Positions 54,652 to 62,227 of a stretch of 64,000 nucleotides of DNA are shown here, piece after piece. Each line of letters begins with the position of its first letter. Position 1 is the first letter of the stretch. The translations under genes and the position numbers were made by a program. The notes beneath the pieces were generated by a model. It did not search any database, was not told the origin of the DNA, and saw nothing but the letters and a program-made list of their open reading frames with translations. Origin of the DNA: Streptomyces sp. V1I1 (lineage in GTDB: Bacteria > Actinomycetota > Actinomycetes > Streptomycetales > Streptomycetaceae); contig NZ_JAUSZH010000001.1 of NCBI RefSeq assembly GCF_030817355.1, forward strand, positions 4,279,001 through 4,343,000, read 5' to 3'.

Positions 54652-54688
54652 CCATTGCCTCTTGAGGCATTGCCTCAAGAGGCAATGG
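54652..54688. promoter_or_regulatory. 37-bp perfect palindrome (LuxR operator or terminator)
   Basis: Eighteen bases on each side of T54670 pair perfectly. Each arm contains TCAAGAGGCAATGG or its complement. The palindrome overlaps the last codons and stop of luxR, and lies 125 bp before the peptide start. It could act as terminator and operator at once. Confidence 0.65.
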
Positions 54689-54947
54689 CGTCCTCGGTCA
54701 AAGTTTCCCGATAATGGAGCGCCACCAGACTCGCCTCGAATCTGGATCCGACACCCAGCTTGCGCACGATGCTGGTGATGTGGGCCCTGACGGTTCGTTC
54801 TGCGACTCCGAGCCGCCGAGCGAGAAGGCGATTCGACTCACCCTTGGCAAGGTTGCGCAGCACCTCGCGCTCCCGGCCGGTCAGCTTCGCCAGCCTCGCC
54901 GCATCCACGGAAACGGGAAACGCGCGGATCTCTGCACCCGTGGTCAT
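54675..54947 (-). CDS. Orphan LuxR-type helix-turn-helix regulator
   Basis: The 90-residue product from ATG 54947 is almost only a LuxR/GerE DNA-binding domain: LTGREREVLRNLAKGESNRLLARRLGVAERTVRAHITSIVRKLG (about 22-66). It has no receiver or sensor domain, so its activity may depend on its amount or on an unknown partner. It is adjacent to the peptide operon in the same direction and probably activates it. Confidence 0.85.
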   Translation of the reverse strand: MTTGAEIRAFPVSVDAARLAKLTGREREVLRNLAKGESNRLLARRLGVAERTVRAHITSIVRKLGVGSRFEASLVALHYRETLTEDAIAS

Positions 54948-55025
54948 CGTGATCTCTCCCCCTGACTACGTTCACCTGTTGGCCCCGGGCAGAGCGGCGC
55001 AACAGGGTCAGCGGGGTGGAGTTGT

Positions 55026-55049
55026 TCAAGAGGCAGTGGTCAGTTGCCT
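55026..55049. promoter_or_regulatory. Candidate LuxR site upstream of luxR
   Basis: TCAAGAGGCAGTGG (55026-55039) matches 13 of 14 bases of the palindrome arm. It is followed by TTGCCT, giving an inverted AGGCA-TGCCT pair. It lies 79 bp before the luxR start. Confidence 0.5.
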
Positions 55050-55372
55050 ACACGTCAACCACCCGGCTGGACTGTACTGTTGGAGCTTACAGGGCGCTCC
55101 GAGGAGATGACCTTGGGCGAGCGAGGTCGCGGACGGTCCCTCGCTGTCCCCGTACTCGCCCAGGTGCTTGGCGCGTACCAACGACCCGCTGCTCGGCCGC
55201 CCTCCGGTAGAGCATGAGGGCCATGAGCGGCGTGAACGGCGCCCCTTCGAAGAAGTCGGATCCTGACCGGCCACACTGAGGAGATCGCCGAAGCCCTGCA
55301 ACAGCACGTCGACGCCACGAACTGGTAGCGCCCCTGGCGGCGGCTTGACCAGGCAGAAAGTACCCGCGCCGT

Positions 55373-55390
55373 GGTCTCAGTCTCGGTCTC
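55373..55390. repeat. 18-bp arm-type repeat, inverted orientation
   Basis: On the minus strand it reads GAGACC, GAGACT, GAGACC. It has the same geometry as the tRNA-Ser end repeats at 478 and 1353. Confidence 0.5.
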
Positions 55391-55487
55391 GTTCACCAGC
55401 GTCCATGGGCGTTCGTCACACCCCCTCCCGTCTGCTCCGCCGCAGGTCAGAACACCCCCGCCCGCCCCCGAACGCCCAGACGAAGAC

Positions 55488-55502
55488 TTGGAAAGCGTGT
55501 TG
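55488..55502 (-). repeat. 15-bp tRNA-Ser core fragment
   Basis: TTGGAAAGCGTGTTG is the reverse complement of the 3' end of the tRNA-Ser attachment repeat (366-380, 1476-1490). The bases from here to the arm repeat at 55373 are similar to 381-495. Confidence 0.55.
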
Positions 55503-55665
55503 GGCCGCAACGGTCGTCGCGGAGCCCTGGATGCGTGAGCGATGCGTGAGCGGACGTACTGGGATGACGCCTCCAGATTTGGACTGGACGTCAAGCTCCA
55601 GCTCGCTGACCAGGCCGTTCTGGACGAGGGGGGTGCACGGCGGAAGCCCCGGCAGGATCCCGCCG

Positions 55666-55731
55666 GGACTTTTAATCCGTTGGTTGTGGGTTCGAGTCCC
55701 ACACGGCCTACCACTCAGCCCCAGGTCAGAG
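55666..55731. repeat. Right attachment repeat (tRNA-Lys fragment)
   Basis: Sixty-six bases identical to 44911-44976. It holds the anticodon and T-arm, but the 5' half of the tRNA is missing. Confidence 0.88.
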
Positions 55732-55816
55732 ACTCTCTGGCTTGGGGCTGATCTTGTTTCCGGGGGCGCCCGGGTCGATTGCCGGCCCGATCGGCAAACG
55801 ATCAAGACATGAAAGA

Positions 55817-55858
55817 GCCCCGGTCTGTCCGCGACGGGGGACGCAGACAGGCCGGGGC
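55817..55858 (-). terminator. Hairpin at the left end of the second accessory segment
   Basis: GCCCCGGTCTGTC pairs with GACAGGCCGGGGC. It follows the stop of the next minus-strand gene and is related to 45071-45115. Confidence 0.65.
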
Positions 55859-55870
55859 AGTTGGAGGGGG

Positions 55871-56059
55871 CTAGGCGGTGGCTGGCGCGCTACCGGAGAG
55901 GCGACCCTTCGGCGTGGCTCCTCCGCAGTTCTCGCAAGAGACGACGACCAGGCCCTGATAGATCAGCGGGACCGTCTGCCGACTCCGGCACTCCCGGCAC
56001 GGGGTGTGGCGGAACTGCTCGATGCACCTTTGTGCCTGAACCACCTGGCTCGCGTCCAT
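55871..56059 (-). CDS. Small zinc-ribbon protein
   Basis: The 62-residue product from ATG 56059 has two CxxC pairs (HTPCRECRSRQ and VSCENCGGA, about 20-46), a typical treble-clef or zinc-ribbon layout. It lies next to a DUF397-like gene in the same direction, with no gap. Similar small zinc proteins are common in actinomycete accessory segments. The function is unknown. Confidence 0.7.
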   Translation of the reverse strand: MDASQVVQAQRCIEQFRHTPCRECRSRQTVPLIYQGLVVVSCENCGGATPKGRLSGSAPATA

Positions 56060-56061
56060 GG

Positions 56062-56406
56062 TCAGACAGCCGCGGCGAGCTCCAGAGCGGCCGCCAGCTC
56101 CTCCTCGCTCGCCCGGAGGTGGTCGAATTCGCCCGCGAGCACTCCGTCGAAGAACTTGCTGATCTCCACACGGCTCATGAACAGGACCGGACCGTCCGTG
56201 TCCTTGTCGTCGGAGATCGCCACCATGCGGGTGCCGTCCGGGATGCGGTCGTGCGGATGGTCCTTGGCGTCCGGCGCCGCGGCCAGAATCACGCAGTCCT
56301 TCACGATCGGGTCGAGGTCGGTCCGCCCTGCCTTGTGCCAGTCCAGCCCGGGGGCGTTCGCGTTCTCGAAAGCGACCGTTCCGCGGCCATTGCTGAGTGT
56401 GCCCAT
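56062..56406 (-). CDS. DUF397-like hypothetical protein
   Basis: The 114-residue product from ATG 56406 contains DWHKAGRTDL and MVAISDDKDTDGPVLFMSRVEISKFFDGV, resembling the DUF397 pattern (W-x-K-S, then V.DSKDP.GP.L.FS...F). DUF397 proteins usually accompany XRE regulators in Streptomyces. No XRE gene is seen in this segment. Confidence 0.65.
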   Translation of the reverse strand: MGTLSNGRGTVAFENANAPGLDWHKAGRTDLDPIVKDCVILAAAPDAKDHPHDRIPDGTRMVAISDDKDTDGPVLFMSRVEISKFFDGVLAGEFDHLRASEEELAAALELAAAV

Positions 56407-56496
56407 GAGTGGTGTCCTCTCTCGTGGATGTGCGCTGTCCGTGCAACCCGCCCCGGCCGGGGTTTCCTGGCCGGAGTCATCCGGTCGGGGCGGGCG

Positions 56497-56610
56497 TCAG
56501 TGGGGTGTACGCAGCCGGCCGCGCGCCTTCTCAGCGGGCTCGTCGCTCTCACCTTCGGCGGTCTCGCAGTGCCCGCCGGCCTAAGCGATGCGGCGGCGCA
56601 TGACGGCGCT
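56497..56610 (-). pseudogene. Remnant of the recombinase-like gene (second copy)
   Basis: The frame reads MRRRIA-stop-AGGHCETAEGESDEPAEKARGRLRTPH, nearly the C-terminus of the gene at 45857. An in-frame TAG (56581-56583) and loss of the upstream part show it is dead. Confidence 0.75.
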
Positions 56611-56683
56611 GTGCAGACGGCGCTAGCGGCGCCCGTTGCGCGGGTTGTCGGCCACGGGCGCTCACCTCCCTTGGTCGCTACTT

Positions 56684-56890
56684 CACGTTGCCAGTGAAGA
56701 ATGCGGCCTCCGACCTCCTTGGTGGCGCGCTTCACGCCCGCGTCCTCAAGCTCCTTGGCGAGGCGTTCGGCGTCCCAGTCGCCGTAGTCCTCGTCGAGGT
56801 TCTCCAGCCGGGCGAGCAGGTCGACGGTGTGCATCTTGGGGCTGTGCCGCATGACGGTGAGGCAGTCGGACAGTACGGGGGCCATGGTGA
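56684..56890 (-). pseudogene. Fragment of an unidentified mobile-element gene
   Basis: The frame contains LSDCLTVMRHSPKMHTVDLLA and DYGDWDAERLAKELEDAGVK. This looks like a C-terminal helical module found in actinomycete plasmid transfer/FtsK-like or replication proteins. Neither end is intact. The identification is weak. Confidence 0.4.
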
Positions 56891-56914
56891 CGCCTGCAGC
56901 CTCGGCGGCGGCCG

Positions 56915-57679
56915 TCATGTCGCCTGTGGCGTCGCCGGTGAGCTGGCCGGCGTCTTGGCGCAGGTGATGCACGCCTGCTGCGGATTGCCGTCGTGCACCA
57001 GCGACTCATGGGCGCCGACATCGTCGAAGGCGAAGGCGTACGCCTTGCCGTCCGCCATCTGCGCGTGGATCTTCCGCGCGAAATGGTTGGTCACCAGGTC
57101 CTTGTAGAAGCCCGCTGAACTCGCGTCCGGCTGGTTGGGGTTACTCAGCAGCGTGGGGCGGTTGTAGCCCGCGCACAGCGTGCGGGAGATCGGGCCGCGC
57201 ACCTGGTCGTTCGGGGCGTCGAGCAGCTTGCAGCAACCGAAGATGCTGTCCGAGTCCGGCTTCTGGAAGGAGGTGACGACCGCCCCGGAGCTGTTGGTGA
57301 AGTTCATGGTGTTGCCGGAGACCCAGCCGTAGTACTTGACGTTGGGCTGGTCGGCGAACGGAGTGACCGTCAGCGTCGAGGTGGAGTACTTGCTCCACAC
57401 ACGGTTCAGGTAGTCGTTCATGACGCTCGCGGGCAGAGCGCCCGACGCGATCCCGTGGCCGGGCGCCGGCGCGCGCAGCACGGTGCCGTCGGAGCGGGTC
57501 TGGATCAGACCGGCCCAGCCGCCCGGCTGGCCCCGGAGCGCGTTGAAGAAGCCGTTGCAGCCGCCCGGCCTAGGCCTGAATCCACCGACGAAACCGGGGT
57601 CCGTGCAGCCTTCGTCCAGGTCAGCGGCCCAATCGAGCCGTTCCGCGTCTTCACCGCCCGGGTGAAGATCGATTACCAC
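56915..57679 (-). pseudogene. C-terminal half of a GH64 beta-1,3-glucanase
   Basis: The 254-residue frame contains the typical GH64 parts GWAGLIQTRSDGTVLRAP, VWSKYSTSTLTVTPF, YYGWVSGNTMNFTNSSG and AGYNRPTLLSNPNQPDAS. The signal peptide and N-terminal half are missing. At the C-terminus the family sequence stops after DGNPQQA and runs into unrelated CITCAKTPASS. Both ends are breaks, so it is probably a recombination fragment. Confidence 0.75.
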
Positions 57680-57780
57680 CCGAAGTGCTGGTTGACCTGG
57701 GAAGACATGGGACGCCCATTACCTGTCGTACAGCAACATGCCGGTGGCCCGTCCCGCACTAGCGGGAGTGAACTGATAGA
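57680..57780. other. Short gap without a gene
   Basis: I see no gene. It separates the glucanase fragment from a strong terminator. Confidence 0.5.
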
Positions 57781-57825
57781 CGGCTTCGGCCCCGCACCCA
57801 GTCGTAGGGTGCGGGGCCGAAGCCG
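57781..57825 (-). terminator. Strong terminator of the nuclease-like gene
   Basis: A 19-bp perfect stem (57781-57799 with 57807-57825), just after the stop codon of the gene ending at 57848. Confidence 0.9.
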
Positions 57826-57847
57826 TTATGAGAGAGCTGTGGTCAGG

Positions 57848-60163
57848 CTACTCCTGGTCGGCGGTGCGGCGGCGCTTCCACCACACCAGGCCGCCGCCGA
57901 TGGCCGCGAGGGCTGCGGCGAGTCCGGCGATCAGTCCGACCGGCGTGCTGGAGCCGGTGTCGGCGAGGTCGCCTTCCGGGTCCTTCCCGCCCGTGCCGCC
58001 GCTGCTGCCGGTAGCCGGGGGCGTGGTGGGGTCGGTGGGCTTGTCCGTCGGCTCACCCGGCTTGGTCGGCGTCGGCGTGGGAGTCGGCGTCGGGTCGGGG
58101 GTGTCACCGCCGCCAGAGACGTCGGAGGAGACGGTGTTGCCGCCCAAGAGCAGAAGGTTCGCGTCGCCGTCCTTGGCGTTGTCCGTCAGCGTGCGCACCG
58201 ATGACTTCGTCTCGCGAGGGAGGTAGCGGTGCTCGGTGTCGAAGCGGAGCTTGGTCATGTTCCGCTTGGGCTGCTTGGAGAAGTCCACTCCACCCACGCT
58301 CATGGTGTAGGGGCCGCCGCCGGCGTCGTGCTCCCACTGCTGTTCGCCCTCACGCAGCGACTTCAGGTACGCCTGGAACACGCTCTCCCGCGTCCAGTCC
58401 TTGTTCTCGCCGCGCAGCGGCCACGAGGAGACGTCGTTGCTGTTGATGACCTTGTGGTAGTCGGTGGGGGTCTTGGCGTCCTGCTGGCGGATGAACTCCG
58501 CCGCTACACGGGCCGTGTAGGCGCGGCGCAGGTCGGCGTAGCGCGGGTCGTTGTTCACGCGCTTTTCGACCTCGGGCATGATCAGCCGGTTCATGCGGTC
58601 TTCGGTGGCCTTCTTCTCGGCCTCGTTGAACTCGCACAGGTACGGGTCGCCGGGCATGTTGTCGATCTTCAGGTACTGGGCCTTGACCTTCAGCGGCGTG
58701 TCCAGGATGTGGATGCCGCCGTTCTCCTCGCGGACGACCGCGGTGTCCGGCTCGATCCAGTTGCGGACCTGGAACCAGCAGGGGATGCCCTCAGCGTTGC
58801 GGGGCAGCGACTTCCAGTACTGGTCGGCCTCCGGGCGCTTCTTCGGGTTCATCGCGTCGGCGAAGTCCTTCTTCAGCTCCAGGTCGGCTTCCAGCAGGAT
58901 CCGTCCGGCGTCGGTCTTCCCGAACGCGCTGTCCATGATCTTGTCGGGCTGGTCCGGGTTGAGGTTGACCCAGAACTTCTCCGGGCTCAGGGCGAGCCAG
59001 GTGAAGAAAGCGTCGTTGATGAGCTGCGCCTTTTCCTTGCCTCCCCAGCCCGCGGTGTCCTCGGTGACTTCCTTGGCGGAGAAGCTGTAGTCGACGCCTT
59101 TGCCCTTGACCGGCTTGCCGATGTACCGCAGGTCCAGGGTGGTGAAGTCCACCCCGCCGGGCCCCTTGGGCTGGAGCCGGTTGGGGTCGGCTGCGTTCTT
59201 ACGGTCCAGGAACTCCTTCATGTCCTTCGGGTTCGGCCGCGACTCACGGATCAGATCCTGCGCGCCGCCGCCGGTCACCCCTTTGGATCCGGGGGGCTGC
59301 ATGGTGGTCGACTTGTCCCGCACGCCGCCGCCCGGGGCCAGCTCGACCTTGCGGGAGCGGTAGTTGTACTCGGTGACCTTGCCCGGAGCGTTCTTCTTCA
59401 GCTCGTTCAGGTGGTCCTTGGCGGACTTCTCCTGCGGCTCGGCGAAGATGTACTTCAGCGACTTGACCGGGGATTCCTTCTGCTTCGACCAGGCGATGTC
59501 GCCCGGCTTCTGCTTCGGCTCCGGATGCCCGTTGGACTTGATCTCCAGCGCCTGCCCGGTGCTCTTGTTCCACGCATCCGCCTGACGCCGGTGAGTCTTG
59601 CCGGTATCGGGGTCGGTGTAGTCGAACTCCTTCTGGCAGATCCAGTCGTCACCGACGAGACCGTGTTCCTTGATGATCTTCTTCTCGAACGCCTTGCCGC
59701 GCGGGTCGTTCCCGGCGTTCTTGATCAGGATGATGTCGCGCCAGTAGGTGAAGTCCCCGAACGCGTTCGGGTTCTTCTTGCTGGCCCGGATCCACTTCCA
59801 CCAGACTCGGTCGACCGGCCGGGACTTCGGAGGCTCCTTGGTCTCCTTCTCCAGGCGCTTGTAGTCCGCCTCGGACGGCCCCTGAAGACCGTCCCACTTC
59901 TTGCCCGGATTCTCGTACTCGTAGGTGTCCCACTGGGACTTCGCCCGTGACGCATCCCCGTCGGGCACCTCCACGATGGCAACGAGGTCTTCCGCGAGAT
60001 CGAAGTAGTCGCGGCAGAGCATGCCCGGGTTCGGCGGCTTCCCCGGTGCGGCATCCGCGCTGGAGGTCAGGCCCGGAAGGCCGGTGAACGCGAGGGTTGC
60101 CGCGGCGGCGACCGCGACAGCGGATGCCAGGCGTGCCCTCACGCGTGAACGTATGGTTTTCAA
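57848..60163 (-). CDS. Cell-wall-anchored secreted protein with PD-(D/E)XK-like nuclease core
   Basis: The 771-residue product from TTG 60163 has a signal peptide (about 1-38). Region 158-230 reads KAFEKKIIKEHG...RRQADAW...QALEIKSNG, a D196...E207-x-K209 core like restriction-endonuclease-type toxins. A large conserved middle part (about 345-690) has no known fold. At the C-terminus are a Thr/Pro tether, the sortase signal LADTG (733-737), a hydrophobic helix and a KRRR tail, so sortase E anchoring is expected. Nuclease activity is inferred. Confidence 0.7.
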   Translation of the reverse strand: MKTIRSRVRARLASAVAVAAAATLAFTGLPGLTSSADAAPGKPPNPGMLCRDYFDLAEDLVAIVEVPDGDASRAKSQWDTYEYENPGKKWDGLQGPSEADYKRLEKETKEPPKSRPVDRVWWKWIRASKKNPNAFGDFTYWRDIILIKNAGNDPRGKAFEKKIIKEHGLVGDDWICQKEFDYTDPDTGKTHRRQADAWNKSTGQALEIKSNGHPEPKQKPGDIAWSKQKESPVKSLKYIFAEPQEKSAKDHLNELKKNAPGKVTEYNYRSRKVELAPGGGVRDKSTTMQPPGSKGVTGGGAQDLIRESRPNPKDMKEFLDRKNAADPNRLQPKGPGGVDFTTLDLRYIGKPVKGKGVDYSFSAKEVTEDTAGWGGKEKAQLINDAFFTWLALSPEKFWVNLNPDQPDKIMDSAFGKTDAGRILLEADLELKKDFADAMNPKKRPEADQYWKSLPRNAEGIPCWFQVRNWIEPDTAVVREENGGIHILDTPLKVKAQYLKIDNMPGDPYLCEFNEAEKKATEDRMNRLIMPEVEKRVNNDPRYADLRRAYTARVAAEFIRQQDAKTPTDYHKVINSNDVSSWPLRGENKDWTRESVFQAYLKSLREGEQQWEHDAGGGPYTMSVGGVDFSKQPKRNMTKLRFDTEHRYLPRETKSSVRTLTDNAKDGDANLLLLGGNTVSSDVSGGGDTPDPTPTPTPTPTKPGEPTDKPTDPTTPPATGSSGGTGGKDPEGDLADTGSSTPVGLIAGLAAALAAIGGGLVWWKRRRTADQE

Positions 60164-60343
60164 GTGCTTTGTCCCTTACCTGCGGGGGCCTGGGGACATG
60201 TGAGAGAGCGGTGTGAGCCCCCGTGACATGACACCGCCAACGAGGCAGCCTAGTACCTGAACTCTTTGTGAATGCAACCCTATTGGGGCGCGTCGTACGT
60301 GCCGCCGCCGCTCTGTCAGAGGTGCCGGGTAGGGTCGGCCGGT

Positions 60344-60847
60344 ATGGAGATGACCGACGACGAATACCAGGAACTGGCCGAGCTGGACCGCATACGCTCC
60401 AGCAACCCCGTCCTGGACGCCTGGCTTCAGATCCAGCAGCAAGAGTTCCCCGCATGGGCCCAGCGGTACGACGGGGACTGGGACTTCACCCCCGGCTCCC
60501 TTGAGCGCCTGGAGGCCCTCGTTCGCTCCCGCTACACCAGCAGCGACCAGGCATGGGAGGAACGCGGCAGCGACTTCCTCCAGACTGCCGCCTGGTATGT
60601 CGGCGAGGTCCACAACCGCACCTGCGGCACCCAGTGGCAGTACCACCCTGACTCCGCCGACGCCGACCCGGCCGTGTGGCCGTTCGTCACCGTGCCGTTC
60701 GACCGGCTCTTCGACTTCGAAGACGAAGACGGCATCGAATCCGACGCCAGGCCCCTGTACACGCCGGTCAACCGCCTGTGCGGAATCCTCGACGCGGACG
60801 GCGGGAGCCTCATCACCGACATCGACATCCACACACCCCCGCAGTAG
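60344..60847 (+). CDS. Acidic cytoplasmic hypothetical protein
   Basis: The 167-residue product from ATG 60344 is rich in Asp, Glu and aromatic residues (DWDFTPGSLERLEAL, DRLFDFEDEDGIESD). It has no signal or membrane segment. It is divergent from the secreted nuclease-like gene. Small acidic proteins often neutralise nuclease toxins, so an immunity role is conceivable, but the family is not recognised. Confidence 0.65.
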   Translation: MEMTDDEYQELAELDRIRSSNPVLDAWLQIQQQEFPAWAQRYDGDWDFTPGSLERLEALVRSRYTSSDQAWEERGSDFLQTAAWYVGEVHNRTCGTQWQYHPDSADADPAVWPFVTVPFDRLFDFEDEDGIESDARPLYTPVNRLCGILDADGGSLITDIDIHTPPQ

Positions 60848-60950
60848 TTTTCAGGATTACCTCAACACACCCTGGGGGAAGGCCGGTTAGGTCACGATGG
60901 TCCGACCGGTGCCGCGCATCCGCGCGCCCGACCGTGGAGAGGAACCCCTC

Positions 60951-61970
60951 TTGGCCACACCACGGCGATCCGCCCGCACAAAGCCCACGCTGGCCCGCGC
61001 CGCGGCCATCGCCCTCGCGGCCGTCGCCGCCCTGACCGTGCAGACGCCTCCGGCCGCCGCCGACGACATCTGCGGCCACCAGGTCGGCGGCGACATCCTG
61101 AAGAAGTACCGCGACATCGGCGGCGAGAACTCCCCCCTCGGATGCCCCACATCCGACGAGCTGACCACCCCCAACGGGCGAGGCAAGTACAACACCTTCA
61201 CCGGCGGCTCGATCTACTGGACCCCCGAGCACGGCGCCCACCCCGTATGGGGAGCCATCCGCGACAAGTGGGCAGGCATCGGCTGGGAGGCCGGGAAGCT
61301 CGGCTTCCCCGTCGGCGACGAGCTGACCAACACCGACGGCCAGGGCAAACGACAGCAGTTCGAAGGCGGCACCGTCTACTGGCACCCCACCCTCTCCCAC
61401 GGCGCCCACCCCGTGTGGGGAAGGATCGGCGAGCTGTGGGGCGAACACGGATGGGAAGGCGGAGAGTTCGGCTACCCCACCAGCGACGAAACCCCCGTCG
61501 ACAGAATCAACGGCGTCACCCAGTCCTTCTCCGGCCGCCAGGCCACCCTGTACTGGTCCGCCTCCATGGGCCCCAAGCAGGGCGTCTGCGAAGGCGAATG
61601 TGTCGGCTACCAGGCCCACACCAACGCGGAATGGATCAGCAAGACACGCGTGGCGCGCGGCATCGACAACGGCAACGTCGATGTCGAGATCTTCCCCACC
61701 GACGCTGGCTTCGAAGACGCCGACCGCGACTACGACCGCCTGTGGGACCAGGCATGGAGCGCGGTCCCCTACCCGAAGAAGCTCACCGACGCCCAAGGGT
61801 CGTCGATGTACAAGCAGCTCGCCTGCCACGCCCGCTACTCCTACCCACTCCCCGGAGGCGGTCACAACGGAGGCGACACCTGGCAGTTGGAGTCGTGGCG
61901 GCCGGATGTGTCCTGGGACTACGCCATGAATCCCATCCCCGTCGGCCTCCACGGCTGCAACTGGACCTGA
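60951..61970 (+). CDS. Secreted LGFP-repeat protein with DUF2599-like C-terminus
   Basis: From TTG 60951 (GAGAGG upstream) the product is 339 residues with a signal peptide. ATG 60897 gives an 18-residue extension. Three LGFP repeats follow (SPLGCPTSDE, LGFPVGDELT, FGYPTSDETP, about 55-180). These 50-residue units occur in actinomycete wall proteins. The C-terminal part ends in YKQLACHARY...WQLESWRPDVSW, like DUF2599. It probably binds cell wall or polysaccharide outside the cell. Confidence 0.8.
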   Translation: MATPRRSARTKPTLARAAAIALAAVAALTVQTPPAAADDICGHQVGGDILKKYRDIGGENSPLGCPTSDELTTPNGRGKYNTFTGGSIYWTPEHGAHPVWGAIRDKWAGIGWEAGKLGFPVGDELTNTDGQGKRQQFEGGTVYWHPTLSHGAHPVWGRIGELWGEHGWEGGEFGYPTSDETPVDRINGVTQSFSGRQATLYWSASMGPKQGVCEGECVGYQAHTNAEWISKTRVARGIDNGNVDVEIFPTDAGFEDADRDYDRLWDQAWSAVPYPKKLTDAQGSSMYKQLACHARYSYPLPGGGHNGGDTWQLESWRPDVSWDYAMNPIPVGLHGCNWT

Positions 61971-62028
61971 CCATCCACACCCTCGCCGTCGCTGAAACCC
62001 ACGTCGACGAATAGCCGCGCATAGCAAA

Positions 62029-62054
62029 GGGGCCCGTGCCTTCGCGCGGGCCCC
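62029..62054 (+). terminator. Terminator of LGFP gene
   Basis: An 8-bp stem GGGGCCCG/CGGGCCCC over a ten-base loop. It lies between two convergent genes. Confidence 0.7.
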
Positions 62055-62227
62055 TCGACAGACGTTCAGAGGCCTCGCATTCGGGAGTCCGGTCGCCTGG
62101 CAACCTTCGCCGCGATCACCCGACTGCCAGGCCGCAGGCAACTCCCTTACACGGACTGGGAAAACCTCAACGTCTCGGCGTCCCGTCGACGTATATCCGG
62201 GGTGCCGGAGACCAACTCTGGCTGGTG
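62055..62227. other. Gap between convergent genes
   Basis: I see no gene or clear site here. Confidence 0.4.

Larger units (their letters stand above)
54948..55665. other. Region without a convincing gene at the right end of the island
   Basis: About 700 bp with only short frames. It contains the motif TCAAGAGGCAGTGG at 55026-55039 and a stretch (55373-55502) that is the reverse complement of a tRNA-Ser element end. The frames look like decayed DNA. Confidence 0.4.
44883..55731. mobile_element. 10.76-kb genomic island integrated in tRNA-Lys
   Basis: It is bounded by 66-bp direct repeats (44911-44976 and 55666-55731). It contains regulatory, lipid and toxin-like genes but no recognised integrase, excisionase or replication gene. 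It could be a degraded or mobilisable element. Confidence 0.8.

Noticed and set aside
55016..55330. Transposase or integrase remnant
   Set aside because: Short frames on both strands show no motif I could assign; left as unexplained DNA.
57455..58204. 249-residue plus-strand frame across the terminator
   Set aside because: It runs through a 19-bp terminator and opposite two minus-strand coding regions; composition looks antisense.
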